A stretch of DNA of 64,000 nucleotides, from contig NZ_BTGQ01000002.1 in NCBI RefSeq assembly GCF_036985505.1, positions 930,001-994,000 on the forward strand, written 5' to 3'. Shown here piece after piece: positions 43,637 to 51,607 of this stretch; position 1 is the first letter of the stretch, and every line of letters begins with the position of its first letter. Source of the DNA: Croceitalea sp947503285. Its GTDB lineage: Bacteria; Bacteroidota; Bacteroidia; Flavobacteriales; Flavobacteriaceae. Made by a program: the position numbers and the translations under genes. A model generated the notes under the pieces. That model was not told the origin of the DNA, searched no databases, and saw only the letters and a list, made by a program, of their open reading frames with translations.

Positions 43637-44255
43637 AGCTTTTCGATTTGGTGATTTGATCATAAATGGTAAAGGAGTCTTGTAGGTACGCATCCCTATC
43701 TTCGTGTTTGATATATTTAAAATAGGCATCCACGGAGATAAAGCGAATCAGTTGAGATATTTTTATACTCAGACTTTCTCTAAAATTAATAATTGCATAA
43801 GCCATAAAAGTAGAAGCAATAGAAAATAGCCCAATACAGATGTAGTACCAATGACGTGGAAAATCTCCTCTATACCACAACGTCCACACTATAAAATAAG
43901 ATGCACTTAGGGTCGAAAGGATTCCCAATATTTTGGTTGAACCCCTAAGTTGAGTATCATTGATATAGGGAAAAATGAAAAAGAGAAATAATCCCAAATA
44001 CAACATAAAAATCGGTTTACCGATAGCAAACCAGAACTTTCGGGGGCTACTAAAACCAATGAATTTAAATTCTTTCTTTAAAATTGAAAGCTGATAATTA
44101 AATTGAGATTCTGTAATCTCCTCATTATTAAACCTTGATTCAAGAGCAATGATTTTAACGGACTTTTTAGGAAAAATCATATGAAAATAGGGTGCCGTAC
44201 AAGCAAGTACAGCACCCAAAATAATAACAATCTTCTTGATTTTAATCTCGGTCAT
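43620..44255 (-). CDS. Membrane protein of unknown function (four helices)
   Basis: 211 residues from ATG 44255, which opens a clear membrane protein: helix 1 near residues 8-24 (IVIILGAVLACTAPYF), then a polar stretch, and further helices around residues 75-95, 105-125 and 135-150. The longer start (44297) only reads through the coding sequence of the 47-residue lipoprotein. The stop of that gene overlaps this start by 14 bp. Function unknown. Confidence 0.65.
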   Translation of the reverse strand: MTEIKIKKIVIILGAVLACTAPYFHMIFPKKSVKIIALESRFNNEEITESQFNYQLSILKKEFKFIGFSSPRKFWFAIGKPIFMLYLGLFLFFIFPYINDTQLRGSTKILGILSTLSASYFIVWTLWYRGDFPRHWYYICIGLFSIASTFMAYAIINFRESLSIKISQLIRFISVDAYFKYIKHEDRDAYLQDSFTIYDQITKSKSYGSKK

Positions 44256-44385
44256 CAGGTTCTTCAACCTCTTCTTTGTCGATAGCATTGATTTCATAAG
44301 TCGTATCCTCGTCTTTTTCGCAGGCCCCCAAGCTTACTAGGCCCATTAGTAACATTCCCATAAAAAATACTCGTGTTGCTTTCAT
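44242..44385 (-). CDS. 47-residue lipoprotein
   Basis: Found by reading the spacer. It encodes a short protein with a signal ending LVSLGAC (lipid Cys at residue 22) and a 25-residue, strongly acidic tail (EKDEDTTYEINAIDKEEVEEP). Such tiny lipoproteins are often missed by gene finders. It starts at ATG 44385 and is coupled by a 14-bp overlap to the membrane-protein gene. The 24-bp dyad motif lies 77 bp upstream. Confidence 0.7.
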   Translation of the reverse strand: MKATRVFFMGMLLMGLVSLGACEKDEDTTYEINAIDKEEVEEPDDRD

Positions 44386-44461
44386 AATTTTCGTACGTTA
44401 ATTAATACTTGTTTGTACGAAAAATACGAAGCAAGCCCCCAAAATAAGGATTGTAACCGAT

Positions 44462-44485
44462 AAAAAAGTAATGAAAACCCTTACT
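44462..44485 (-). promoter_or_regulatory. Imperfect dyad motif upstream of the small-lipoprotein operon, copy 2
   Basis: The second copy of the motif at 41714-41737, with the same orientation to the gene that follows and 22 of 24 identical bases (AGTAAGG-x5-CATTACT core). It ends 77 bases before the lipoprotein ATG at 44385. Shared control of the two operons by one regulator is the simplest reading. Confidence 0.45.
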
Positions 44486-44588
44486 CTTTAAGCTTTGCCC
44501 AACTTATTTCGATAACCCGTGAATTTTTGACGACAAAGGCAACCCTATCAGCGGGCCACACTATAGGTCTACATTACTTCTGATTACG

Positions 44589-44596
44589 TATTTTTG
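44589..44596 (+). promoter_or_regulatory. -7 element of the lycopene cyclase promoter
   Basis: An exact TATTTTTG four bases before the ATG at 44601, which implies a leaderless transcript. No clear -33 TTG is at the right distance. Confidence 0.45.
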
Positions 44597-44600
44597 ACAA

Positions 44601-45740
44601 ATGCCCAACTTTGACTACATTATAATAGGTGCCGGCGCCTCAGGCCTTTTGCTAGCCGATACCTTGGGGAATGATGCTTTCTTTACCAAAAAATCGATTT
44701 TAATACTCGATAAAGACCTAAAAAATACCAACGACCGTACTTGGTGTTTTTGGGAAAGAGGAAATGGCGACTTTGACGCTATCACCTATAAGACATGGAG
44801 GCATATTTTTTTTGCCGGTAAGCAACTTCGGCAAACAACGACCATACATCCTTATCGCTATAAAATGGTTAGGGGGATTGATTTTTATGAACACTATCAA
44901 TCTAAACTAAAGCAATATCCGAATATCATAGTAAGACATGAAGAGGTGCTGTCGGTAGCGCAGAAAAGTGATTTTGCGACCGTACACACCACCAGTTCAG
45001 TATATCATACGCCACAGGTCTTTACCAGTATCTTTGACTACAAAAACCTAAAAAAGAATAGCCAATACCCCATTCTACAACAACATTTTTTGGGCTGGGT
45101 GGTCAAGACCGAAAAACCGATATTCAACCCTGACGAAGCAACATTCATGGACTTTTCCATTCCGCAAAAAGGCAATACACGGTTTATGTACCTACTCCCT
45201 TTTGCAGCAAACCAGGCCTTGGTAGAATACACTTTATTTTCTGAAACCCCCTTAGAAAGGCAAGAATATGAAAATGCCATCAAAACGTATCTGACCACTA
45301 AAGACTCGGGTGCCTATGAGATTTTAGAAACTGAGACCGGTAGTATTCCCATGACCTGTTATAACTTTCACCAACATAACTCGGCAAACATCGTGCATAT
45401 CGGCATTGCCGGCGGTTGGGCCAAGGCAAGCACGGGGTATACCTTTATGAAAACGAATCAAAATGTAAAGAAATTGGCCCATCATCTTAAAAAAGGAAGA
45501 AAAGCCATCGATTTTAAGACCAAAAACCGTTTCTGGTTTTATGACTTGTTGTTATTGGACATTTTGTACAAACACAACCATCTGGGTCGGTCTATTTTCG
45601 AGTCACTCTTTAAAATGCACAAACCCCAATTGGTCTTCAAGTTCTTGGATGAGAAAACCAATTTATTCGAAGAAATCAAAATAATGTCCGCACCAAGCCC
45701 ATTGCCTTTTATCAAAGCACTTTTAGCTAGGATTTTCTAA
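44601..45740 (+). CDS. crtY: Lycopene beta-cyclase (CrtY type)
   Basis: A 379-residue flavoprotein cyclase. The N-terminal dinucleotide-binding fold is FDYIIIGAGASGLLLADTL, and the family segment NDRTWCFWERG is typical of CrtY-type lycopene cyclases. It turns the ends of lycopene into beta rings, making beta-carotene. The other carotenoid genes (phytoene synthase, desaturase, hydroxylase) are not in the window. Its 3' end overlaps the convergent prenyl synthase gene by 4 bp. The promoter -7 element sits four bases before the start. Confidence 0.92.
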   Translation: MPNFDYIIIGAGASGLLLADTLGNDAFFTKKSILILDKDLKNTNDRTWCFWERGNGDFDAITYKTWRHIFFAGKQLRQTTTIHPYRYKMVRGIDFYEHYQSKLKQYPNIIVRHEEVLSVAQKSDFATVHTTSSVYHTPQVFTSIFDYKNLKKNSQYPILQQHFLGWVVKTEKPIFNPDEATFMDFSIPQKGNTRFMYLLPFAANQALVEYTLFSETPLERQEYENAIKTYLTTKDSGAYEILETETGSIPMTCYNFHQHNSANIVHIGIAGGWAKASTGYTFMKTNQNVKKLAHHLKKGRKAIDFKTKNRFWFYDLLLLDILYKHNHLGRSIFESLFKMHKPQLVFKFLDEKTNLFEEIKIMSAPSPLPFIKALLARIF

Positions 45741-46711
45741 ACCGAACGCATCATAAGATCTTCACCAAAGGCTTTGAATACCGCTTTTCGCCCTTCTGGA
45801 AGTTCAATTTCATCAAGCGCGTCAAAGGCTTTTTGTGTATATTCTTGAATCGCTTTGGTAGTCGCATTCACCGCCCCACTCTCGTTGAATATGGCCTTAA
45901 CGGCCGCTATTTTTGAGGTAGGATCATCGGGTGTAATGGAAAATAGATCATAAAGCTGTTTTTGTTGTGTTTGAGAGGCCCGATCCAGTGATTTCAAGTA
46001 TAAAAAAGTCTTTTTGTTCTCGATGATATCGCCACCAACCTGTTTTCCAAAAGTTTTTGGATCTCCGAAGGCATCGAGGTAATCATCTTGAATTTGAAAC
46101 GCAATGCCTAAATTTCTTCCAAATTCATAAATCGATTCTTGGTTCTTAAGGGTGGTCTTTGCGATAATGGCACCCATTTTCAAGGCACAGGCCACTAAAA
46201 CAGCCGTTTTATACTCAATCATTTTGAGGTATTCTGGTATCGTTACGTCATCGCGCGTCTCAAAATCAATATCGTATTGTTGCCCTTCGCAAACAGCCAC
46301 CGCCGTTTTGCTGAATAGCTGCACCAATTCTTTGAATACATCGTGGTCATACGACTCAAATAGTTGGTATGCATTGATCAACATGGCATCACCAGAAAGG
46401 ATTCCCGTATTGATGTCCCACTTTTCATGTACCGTTTGGCTGCCCCTTCGCAATGGGGCACCATCCATAATATCATCATGAACCAATGAAAAATTATGAA
46501 ATACCTCAACGGCCATTGCAGCATTCAAGGCCTGCCGATAATTACCATCAAAAAGTTCCGTCGCCATCAAGGTCAGTACGGGCCGAAGCCGTTTACCCCC
46601 CAAGCCAAGGATATAGGTGACGGGTTCGTAAAGGTTTTTTGGTTCTTTCGTTTCTAAGGTCTTTTCTAAATAATCGATGAACTCACGTTGATAGAATGCC
46701 ACAGCCTGCAT
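45737..46711 (-). CDS. Polyprenyl diphosphate synthase (GGPP/octaprenyl type)
   Basis: About 324 residues. The first Asp-rich motif is SLVHDDIMDGA and the second is IAFQIQDDYLDAFGD, with GGKRLRPVLTLM and QYDIDFETRDD between them. These trans-prenyl synthases lengthen IPP/DMAPP chains; the product length cannot be read by eye. Beside crtY, GGPP for carotenoids is plausible, but octaprenyl for quinones is equally so. I place the start at ATG 46711 because an exact -7 element TATTTTTG (46727-46734, minus) precedes it; ATG 46741 would be upstream of that element. Confidence 0.9.
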   Translation of the reverse strand: MQAVAFYQREFIDYLEKTLETKEPKNLYEPVTYILGLGGKRLRPVLTLMATELFDGNYRQALNAAMAVEVFHNFSLVHDDIMDGAPLRRGSQTVHEKWDINTGILSGDAMLINAYQLFESYDHDVFKELVQLFSKTAVAVCEGQQYDIDFETRDDVTIPEYLKMIEYKTAVLVACALKMGAIIAKTTLKNQESIYEFGRNLGIAFQIQDDYLDAFGDPKTFGKQVGGDIIENKKTFLYLKSLDRASQTQQKQLYDLFSITPDDPTSKIAAVKAIFNESGAVNATTKAIQEYTQKAFDALDEIELPEGRKAVFKAFGEDLMMRSV

Positions 46712-46826
46712 AAAAAGTATTTTGCCCAAAAATACATTCATTGTTACAAACAGTTGGTATTTGTGTCATATGTACTAACGGTTTTTATCGAAAACGCAAT
46801 AGAATTATTTTTTATCGTCTTTATAG

Positions 46827-47384
46827 ATGAAGGGCAAACATAAACCTGGAATGGAAAAAGGGGGAACTACAAATTCACTTAATGATTTTTTCAAAGAAGA
46901 GTACCATTCGCTCAAAGGTTATGTGCGCTCTAAAATTGGGGACACCGTCGATAGTGATGCCGAAGATATCATTCAAGAGGTTGCCCTACGCATTTTCTCA
47001 AGACCCAAAGATGCCTTGCCCATTACCAATATAGGCGGGTTTGTCTACAGTGCCATACGAAACAGGATCATTGATGTAATGCGTACCAAAAAAGAAAAAA
47101 TCGATGATGAAAGAACATTGGAAAACCTTTGGACGGAATTTGCGGGACTTTTCTATGATGGGCAAGAGTCCCATTTTTCTGAACCATTGAAAGAACGGCT
47201 CAAAGTAGCCATTCTAGAACTAAAACCGGCCTATAAAGCTATAATAATAGCGGTCGACTTTGAAGGATATACCTATAGGGAAATTGCTGAGGAAACGGGA
47301 ATCTCTTTAGGTACGTTAATGTCAAGAAGGCATCGAGCCATATCAATATTATCAAAAAACCTAGCATCAAAAAAAGAAGTTTAA
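46827..47384 (+). CDS. ECF-type RNA polymerase sigma factor
   Basis: A 185-residue sigma factor with region 2 at about 22-95 (EEYHSLKGYVRSK, AEDIIQEVALRIFSR, GGFVYSAIRNRIIDVMRTKKE) and region 4 at about 125-180 (LELKPAYKAIIIAVDFEGYTYREIAEETGISLGTLMSRRHRAI). No zf-HC2 anti-sigma gene follows. The next gene encodes a membrane protein that may take the anti-sigma role. This is a separate sigma system from that at 16.8 kb. Confidence 0.9.
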   Translation: MKGKHKPGMEKGGTTNSLNDFFKEEYHSLKGYVRSKIGDTVDSDAEDIIQEVALRIFSRPKDALPITNIGGFVYSAIRNRIIDVMRTKKEKIDDERTLENLWTEFAGLFYDGQESHFSEPLKERLKVAILELKPAYKAIIIAVDFEGYTYREIAEETGISLGTLMSRRHRAISILSKNLASKKEV

Positions 47385-47394
47385 AACTAGTATT

Positions 47395-47808
47395 ATGAAA
47401 CAGAAACAGAACATTGAAAATCATGTCAAGAATACGGTTACCAATTATGTAAGCAAGGGTGTTAAAATCGTTTTCTTCATACTTTTTGGTATTGCGATCG
47501 CCTTTTTAGTCGGTTACATCGTAATGCGTTTGTGGAATTGGCTGATGCCAGAGCTCTTTGGGCTTACAGCACTAAATTATTGGCAAGCAGTGGGATTATT
47601 AATCTTGGCCAAAATCATCTTTGGCTTTGGCGGTGGTAGCGGGCCTGGTAAAAAGACCCATGCTAGAAAAACTTCGAGATTCAAGAAATGTAATACGTTA
47701 CGAAGTGATTTTTCAGAATGGAAGCACTATGATGAATTTTGGAGTCAAGAGGGTGAAAAAGCCTTTCAAGACTACTTGCGACGAAAGCAAACTGAAAATA
47801 AAGCGTAA
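47395..47808 (+). CDS. Membrane protein encoded after the sigma factor
   Basis: A 137-residue protein with two adjacent membrane helices (about 22-45 and 58-80, with KIVFFILFGIAIAFLVGYIVM and LTALNYWQAVGLLILAKIIF), a Gly-rich loop (GGGSGPGKK), and a basic-acidic tail (SEWKHYDEFWSQEGEKAFQDYLRRKQ). It is 10 bp after the sigma gene. I see no zinc motif, so an anti-sigma role is only inferred from position. Function unknown. Confidence 0.72.
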   Translation: MKQKQNIENHVKNTVTNYVSKGVKIVFFILFGIAIAFLVGYIVMRLWNWLMPELFGLTALNYWQAVGLLILAKIIFGFGGGSGPGKKTHARKTSRFKKCNTLRSDFSEWKHYDEFWSQEGEKAFQDYLRRKQTENKA

Positions 47809-47810
47809 CG

Positions 47811-47957
47811 ATGGACGAAAAGAACGATTCAAAGAAACATAGGTATCAATACAAGGCCTTTTTCTGGAGTTTAGGAAATAAAATAACGGTTCAGTCCAAA
47901 AATCGTGAGGTCAATCGTCATAGTACGGATATTTACCCCAATGAACATGAAAATTAA
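47811..47957 (+). CDS. 48-residue soluble protein after the sigma operon
   Basis: A 48-codon frame starting 2 bp after the membrane-protein stop, too short for routine calling. The product is strongly charged and basic (KNDSKKHRYQYKAFFWSLGNK, then SKNREVNRHSTDIYPNE), with no signal or membrane segment. Tight spacing and coding-like composition make it likely real. Its role is unknown. The TetR promoter dyad begins 28 bp after its stop. Confidence 0.55.
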   Translation: MDEKNDSKKHRYQYKAFFWSLGNKITVQSKNREVNRHSTDIYPNEHEN

Positions 47958-47984
47958 CGATTCGTTAAAAAAATGTAAAACTTC

Positions 47985-48024
47985 GGAAACTTTTTTTGTT
48001 TTTAAAGTTTCCAAGATACATTTG
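47985..48024 (+). promoter_or_regulatory. TetR operator and promoter of the efflux operon
   Basis: GGAAACTTT (47985-47993) and AAAGTTTCC (48004-48012) form a perfect 9-bp inverted repeat around a T-rich 10-base spacer. The -33 TTG (47996-47998) lies in the spacer, and the exact -7 element TACATTTG (48017-48024) follows after 18 bp. The start point would be almost at the tetR ATG (48035). A bound TetR dimer would block the polymerase. Confidence 0.72.
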
Positions 48025-48034
48025 TCAATCATTT

Positions 48035-48640
48035 ATGCGTGATAAGATTTTACATACGGCTACCGACCTTTTCTTAAATCTAGGTTTTAAGAGCGTAACC
48101 ATGGATGATTTGGCCAATGAAATGGGTATTTCGAAAAAAACGATTTACTCCCATTTCGAGAATAAGACCAAGTTGGTCGAAGAAGCTACCACACAACTCT
48201 TTTGGGAAATCTCAGATGGTATCGATGAAATTGTCGCCCTAAAGAAAAACCCGATTGAAGAGCTTTATGAAATCAAGAAGTTCGTAATGTCAAAGTTAAA
48301 GGACGAAAAGGCATCCCCACAGTACCAATTAAGAAAGTATTATCCCAAGTTGTTCGATACCCTTAGAAAAAAAGAGTTCGAAGTGATGCAAGATTGCGTG
48401 GTCGACAATATAAAAAGGGGTATTGACATCGGTATTTATCGCGAAAACCTCAACATTCAATTTGTGGCGCGTATTTATTTTATGGGTGTCTTAAGTTTGG
48501 GCGACCATGACCTTTTTCCCAGTACCATGTTTACCAAGGTCGATCTCGAAGACTATTACCTAGAATACCATCTCAGGGGAATCGTAACCCCTGAAGGGCG
48601 AAAAATTTTAAACAAAACCATCAATTCAAACCAAGAATAA
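48035..48640 (+). CDS. TetR/AcrR-family repressor
   Basis: A 201-residue regulator from ATG 48035. Its N-terminal helix-turn-helix is a model TetR domain: ATDLFLNLGFKSVTMDDLANEMGISKKTIYSHFENKTKLVEEA. The remaining alpha-helical part forms the ligand pocket. A longer start at 47996 would lie inside the promoter dyad and is rejected. It heads the RND efflux operon, and its stop overlaps the tolC-type ATG by one base. It most likely represses the operon until an exported compound binds. Confidence 0.93.
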   Translation: MRDKILHTATDLFLNLGFKSVTMDDLANEMGISKKTIYSHFENKTKLVEEATTQLFWEISDGIDEIVALKKNPIEELYEIKKFVMSKLKDEKASPQYQLRKYYPKLFDTLRKKEFEVMQDCVVDNIKRGIDIGIYRENLNIQFVARIYFMGVLSLGDHDLFPSTMFTKVDLEDYYLEYHLRGIVTPEGRKILNKTINSNQE

Positions 48641-49998
48641 TGCGAAAGACCATTGCATCCATAATTCTCTTAGTATCCCTAATAGCAAGTGCCCAAGAAC
48701 AAAAAACCAATTTTAGTTTAAACGAGGCCATAGCACATGCCCTTGAACACAATTATAGTGTCATCAATGCCAACAGGGATATCGTAGATGCCCAAAAACA
48801 AAAATGGCAGACCATTGCCACTGGATTACCACAAATCAGCGGTGCTGTCAGTTATCAAAATCAAATTATACAACCGATAAACCAGTTTCCTTCCATACTG
48901 GTCCCTGAAGAGTTTCTTCCACCAGGTACGGTTCAAGGCCCTGATACGTTCATACCTATCGTTTTTGGTCCGCCCCAAACCGCGACGGCCACGGCTACCC
49001 TAAAACAGCAGATCTTTGATGGATCATACATCGTGGGGGTTCAGGCCACAAAGGCATTTTTGAGTTTTAGTCAGAACAACAAGGAAAAAACGGACCTTGA
49101 GATTCGAAAGGCAGTCGTTGAGGCCTATGGCAACGTATTGTTGGCAAAAGAAAGTGTGGCGATTTTCGAAAAGAACAAGACCACCTTGGAAAAGAACCTT
49201 TATGAGACCACAAAGGTCTTTGAGAACGGCCTCGGTGATGAAGAAAGTGTAGACCAGCTGCAGATTACCTTATCATCTATTGACAACCAGCTCAAAAATG
49301 CCGTCCGTCTTGAAAAGATCACACTGCAAATGTTGAATTTGATCATGGGTATTGCCATTGAGGCACCCACCCAATTAACTGACGACCTGAATACCCTAAC
49401 ACAAGATAAAATCGACCTTCAAGCGATAGGTACACCTTTCAACATTGAGAACAATACCGACTATAAGTTGGCCCTCAACCTGAACGAACAGCGTTTTTAT
49501 GAGCTTAAGTTAGAGAAAAGCCGGGCCTTACCGACCTTGAATGCCTTTGTCAACTACGGGGGGAGTTCCTTTAGTGATAGTTTCAATTTTCTAAGTTCTG
49601 GCCAACAATGGTTTGAACAGTCGGTATTGGGTTTCGACCTAAGTATCCCGATCTTTAGTTCTTTGGGTCGAAGTGCCGCTACACAGCGGGCCAAGATCGC
49701 CCTAGAGAAAGCGAAGACCCAACTTACAGAGGCAGAACAGCAAATTACGCTACAGCTCGAACGGGCCAAGAGTGATTATGTTTTTGCTATTGAAGAATAT
49801 GAAACCTCAAAACAAAACCTAGAGCTGGCAGAACGTATCGAAAATAAAAACCAAATCAAGTATACCGAAGGTTTGGCGACCAGTTTTGAATTGCGGCAGG
49901 CCCAAACGCAATTGTATACCAGCCAACAAGAGTTTTTACAATCAATGGTCAATGTCATCAATCGTAAAACCGACCTTGAAATCATTATAAATCAATAG
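48640..49998 (+). CDS. TolC-family outer-membrane efflux protein
   Basis: A 452-residue outer-membrane factor. A signal peptide ends ASAQ. The two long helical halves carry the repeated TolC pattern (FSLNEAIAHALEHNYSVINA and a related half near 240), with coiled-coil stretches such as LEKAKTQLTEAEQQITLQLERAKSDYVF and ENKNQIKYTEGLATSFELRQAQTQL. It forms the exit duct for the adaptor and RND pump encoded next. It overlaps the tetR stop by one base. Confidence 0.93.
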   Translation: MRKTIASIILLVSLIASAQEQKTNFSLNEAIAHALEHNYSVINANRDIVDAQKQKWQTIATGLPQISGAVSYQNQIIQPINQFPSILVPEEFLPPGTVQGPDTFIPIVFGPPQTATATATLKQQIFDGSYIVGVQATKAFLSFSQNNKEKTDLEIRKAVVEAYGNVLLAKESVAIFEKNKTTLEKNLYETTKVFENGLGDEESVDQLQITLSSIDNQLKNAVRLEKITLQMLNLIMGIAIEAPTQLTDDLNTLTQDKIDLQAIGTPFNIENNTDYKLALNLNEQRFYELKLEKSRALPTLNAFVNYGGSSFSDSFNFLSSGQQWFEQSVLGFDLSIPIFSSLGRSAATQRAKIALEKAKTQLTEAEQQITLQLERAKSDYVFAIEEYETSKQNLELAERIENKNQIKYTEGLATSFELRQAQTQLYTSQQEFLQSMVNVINRKTDLEIIINQ

Positions 49999-50032
49999 TT
50001 GTTGATGAGTTGAAAAGTTTAGAGTTAAAAAT

Positions 50033-50384
50033 ATGAAGCAGTTTTCATTTGAAAAATTGAATGTATGGCAAAAATCTAGAGCTTTATCAGTAATGATATA
50101 CGGAGTAACCAAAAAATATCCACCTGATGAAAAATTCGGATTGACCAGTCAAATGCGTCGCTCGGCAATATCAATTACTTCTAATATCGCTGAAGGAACT
50201 GGGAGACATTCCCCAAAAGATAAAGCTAGATTTACGGAGATTGCGTACGGTTCAACCTTGGAGCTCTTAAATCAAACTATACTATCAAATGACTTGGAAT
50301 ATTTAAACAATACGGATTTAGAAACAATTATCAGAAATAACGGCAATGTTAGATGGTCTATATAAAGCTCAGCTAAACGCTTAA
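50033..50384 (+). pseudogene. Four-helix-bundle (IVS/S23-type) gene with a frameshift
   Basis: The frame from 50033 encodes the start of a four-helix-bundle protein of the 23S rRNA intervening-sequence family (FEKLNVWQKSRALSVMIY, DEKFGLTSQMRRSAISITSNIAEGTGRHS, YGSTLELLNQTILSNDLEYL). The frame then ends early with RNNGNVRWSI. In the neighbouring frame the expected ending appears, EITAMLDGLYKAQLNA, closing at 50384. One extra base near 50327-50333 explains this. The gene lies inside the efflux operon between the TolC and adaptor genes, an odd place. A sequencing error is the main alternative. Confidence 0.72.
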
Positions 50385-50412
50385 ACATATCAACTAATAA
50401 ACTAATTTAATT

Positions 50413-51603
50413 ATGAAAAACGTACTATCAATCTTAATAATGGCAATACTGGTTGCCTCATGTGGTGGTGGCTCAGACGCCTCAGTTTCAGCGGTTATCG
50501 AAAGCAAGGACATTGACGCGATTCGGGCAAAAAGAAGTGCAATTGCAGAACAACAAAAAGCACTGGATAATGAGGTTAAGCAGTTAGACTCTGCCATTGC
50601 CGAACTTGACGACAATGCCAAACTTCCCTTGGTAACCACGTTTAAGACCAAAGCGGAAAAGTTTATCCACTATCTAGAATTGCAAGGTGATGTCATGACC
50701 AAACAAAATGTACTGATCTACCCTGAAATGGCAGGTACACTTTATAGGGTCTATGTAAAAAAGGGCCAAAAAGTCAAAAAAGGCCAGATTTTGGCTTCTA
50801 TCGATGATGGCGGACTTTCAAGTCAGTTGGCACAACTCAAGACCCAAGCCGATTTGGCAAAAACTACCTTTGATCGTCAAAAGAGATTGTGGGAACAGAA
50901 CATCGGTTCTGAAATTCAATACCTTCAGGCCAAAACACAATATGAAGCACAGACGAATACGGTAAAACAGTTGGAAAGTCAATTGGCCAAATCTTCGATC
51001 CGCGCTCCTTTTTCAGGGGTTATTGATGATATCATAAAAGATCAAGGTACCGTGGTAAGTCCGGGTCCAGGTTCAGAAGTTTTTAGAATTGTGAACCTGT
51101 CCAATATGTATGTTGAGGTCGAGGTACCCGAATCACATCTGACCAACGTTGTACCCGGTAAAACGGCACAGGTATCGTTTCCTGTGTTGGGCGAGACCGT
51201 AGAAACTCAAATACGTCAAACAGGCAACTTCATCAACCCTTCAAACCGGTCTTTCACGGTTGAAATTCCCGTGCCGAACGATAAAGGAACCATAAAACCC
51301 AACCTAACGGCCATTGCCAAAATCAACGACTACACGAAAGAAGACGCCATCTTGATTCCCCAAAGTGTCGTATCTGAAAATGCTGCTGGAGAACAGTACG
51401 TTTACCTAGCTGAAAATAATGGTTCAGATACACAAGGCATTGCCAAAAGGGTGATTATAGAAACAGGCAAGACACAAGGTGATAATGTGGAAGTGGTTTC
51501 TGGATTGGTAGCGGGCAATAATATTATTGTCGAAGGTGCACGAAGCGTTCGTGACAACCAACAAGTGAAAGTTCGTAATGAAATGAAAACCGTCAATAAC
51601 TAA
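50413..51603 (+). CDS. RND efflux periplasmic adaptor (membrane fusion protein)
   Basis: A 396-residue lipoprotein adaptor. The lipobox is ILVASC (Cys near 18), followed by a coiled coil (KSKDIDAIRAKRSAIAEQQKALDNEVKQLDSAIAEL). The lipoyl/barrel-sandwich part has GTLYRVYVKKGQKVKKGQILASIDDGG, and the beta-barrel has SSIRAPFSGVIDDIIKDQGTVVSPG and LVAGNNIIVEGARSVRDNQQVKV. It joins the RND pump to the TolC-type duct. The RND permease starts 4 bp after its stop. Confidence 0.95.
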   Translation: MKNVLSILIMAILVASCGGGSDASVSAVIESKDIDAIRAKRSAIAEQQKALDNEVKQLDSAIAELDDNAKLPLVTTFKTKAEKFIHYLELQGDVMTKQNVLIYPEMAGTLYRVYVKKGQKVKKGQILASIDDGGLSSQLAQLKTQADLAKTTFDRQKRLWEQNIGSEIQYLQAKTQYEAQTNTVKQLESQLAKSSIRAPFSGVIDDIIKDQGTVVSPGPGSEVFRIVNLSNMYVEVEVPESHLTNVVPGKTAQVSFPVLGETVETQIRQTGNFINPSNRSFTVEIPVPNDKGTIKPNLTAIAKINDYTKEDAILIPQSVVSENAAGEQYVYLAENNGSDTQGIAKRVIIETGKTQGDNVEVVSGLVAGNNIIVEGARSVRDNQQVKVRNEMKTVNN

Positions 51604-51607
51604 AATC

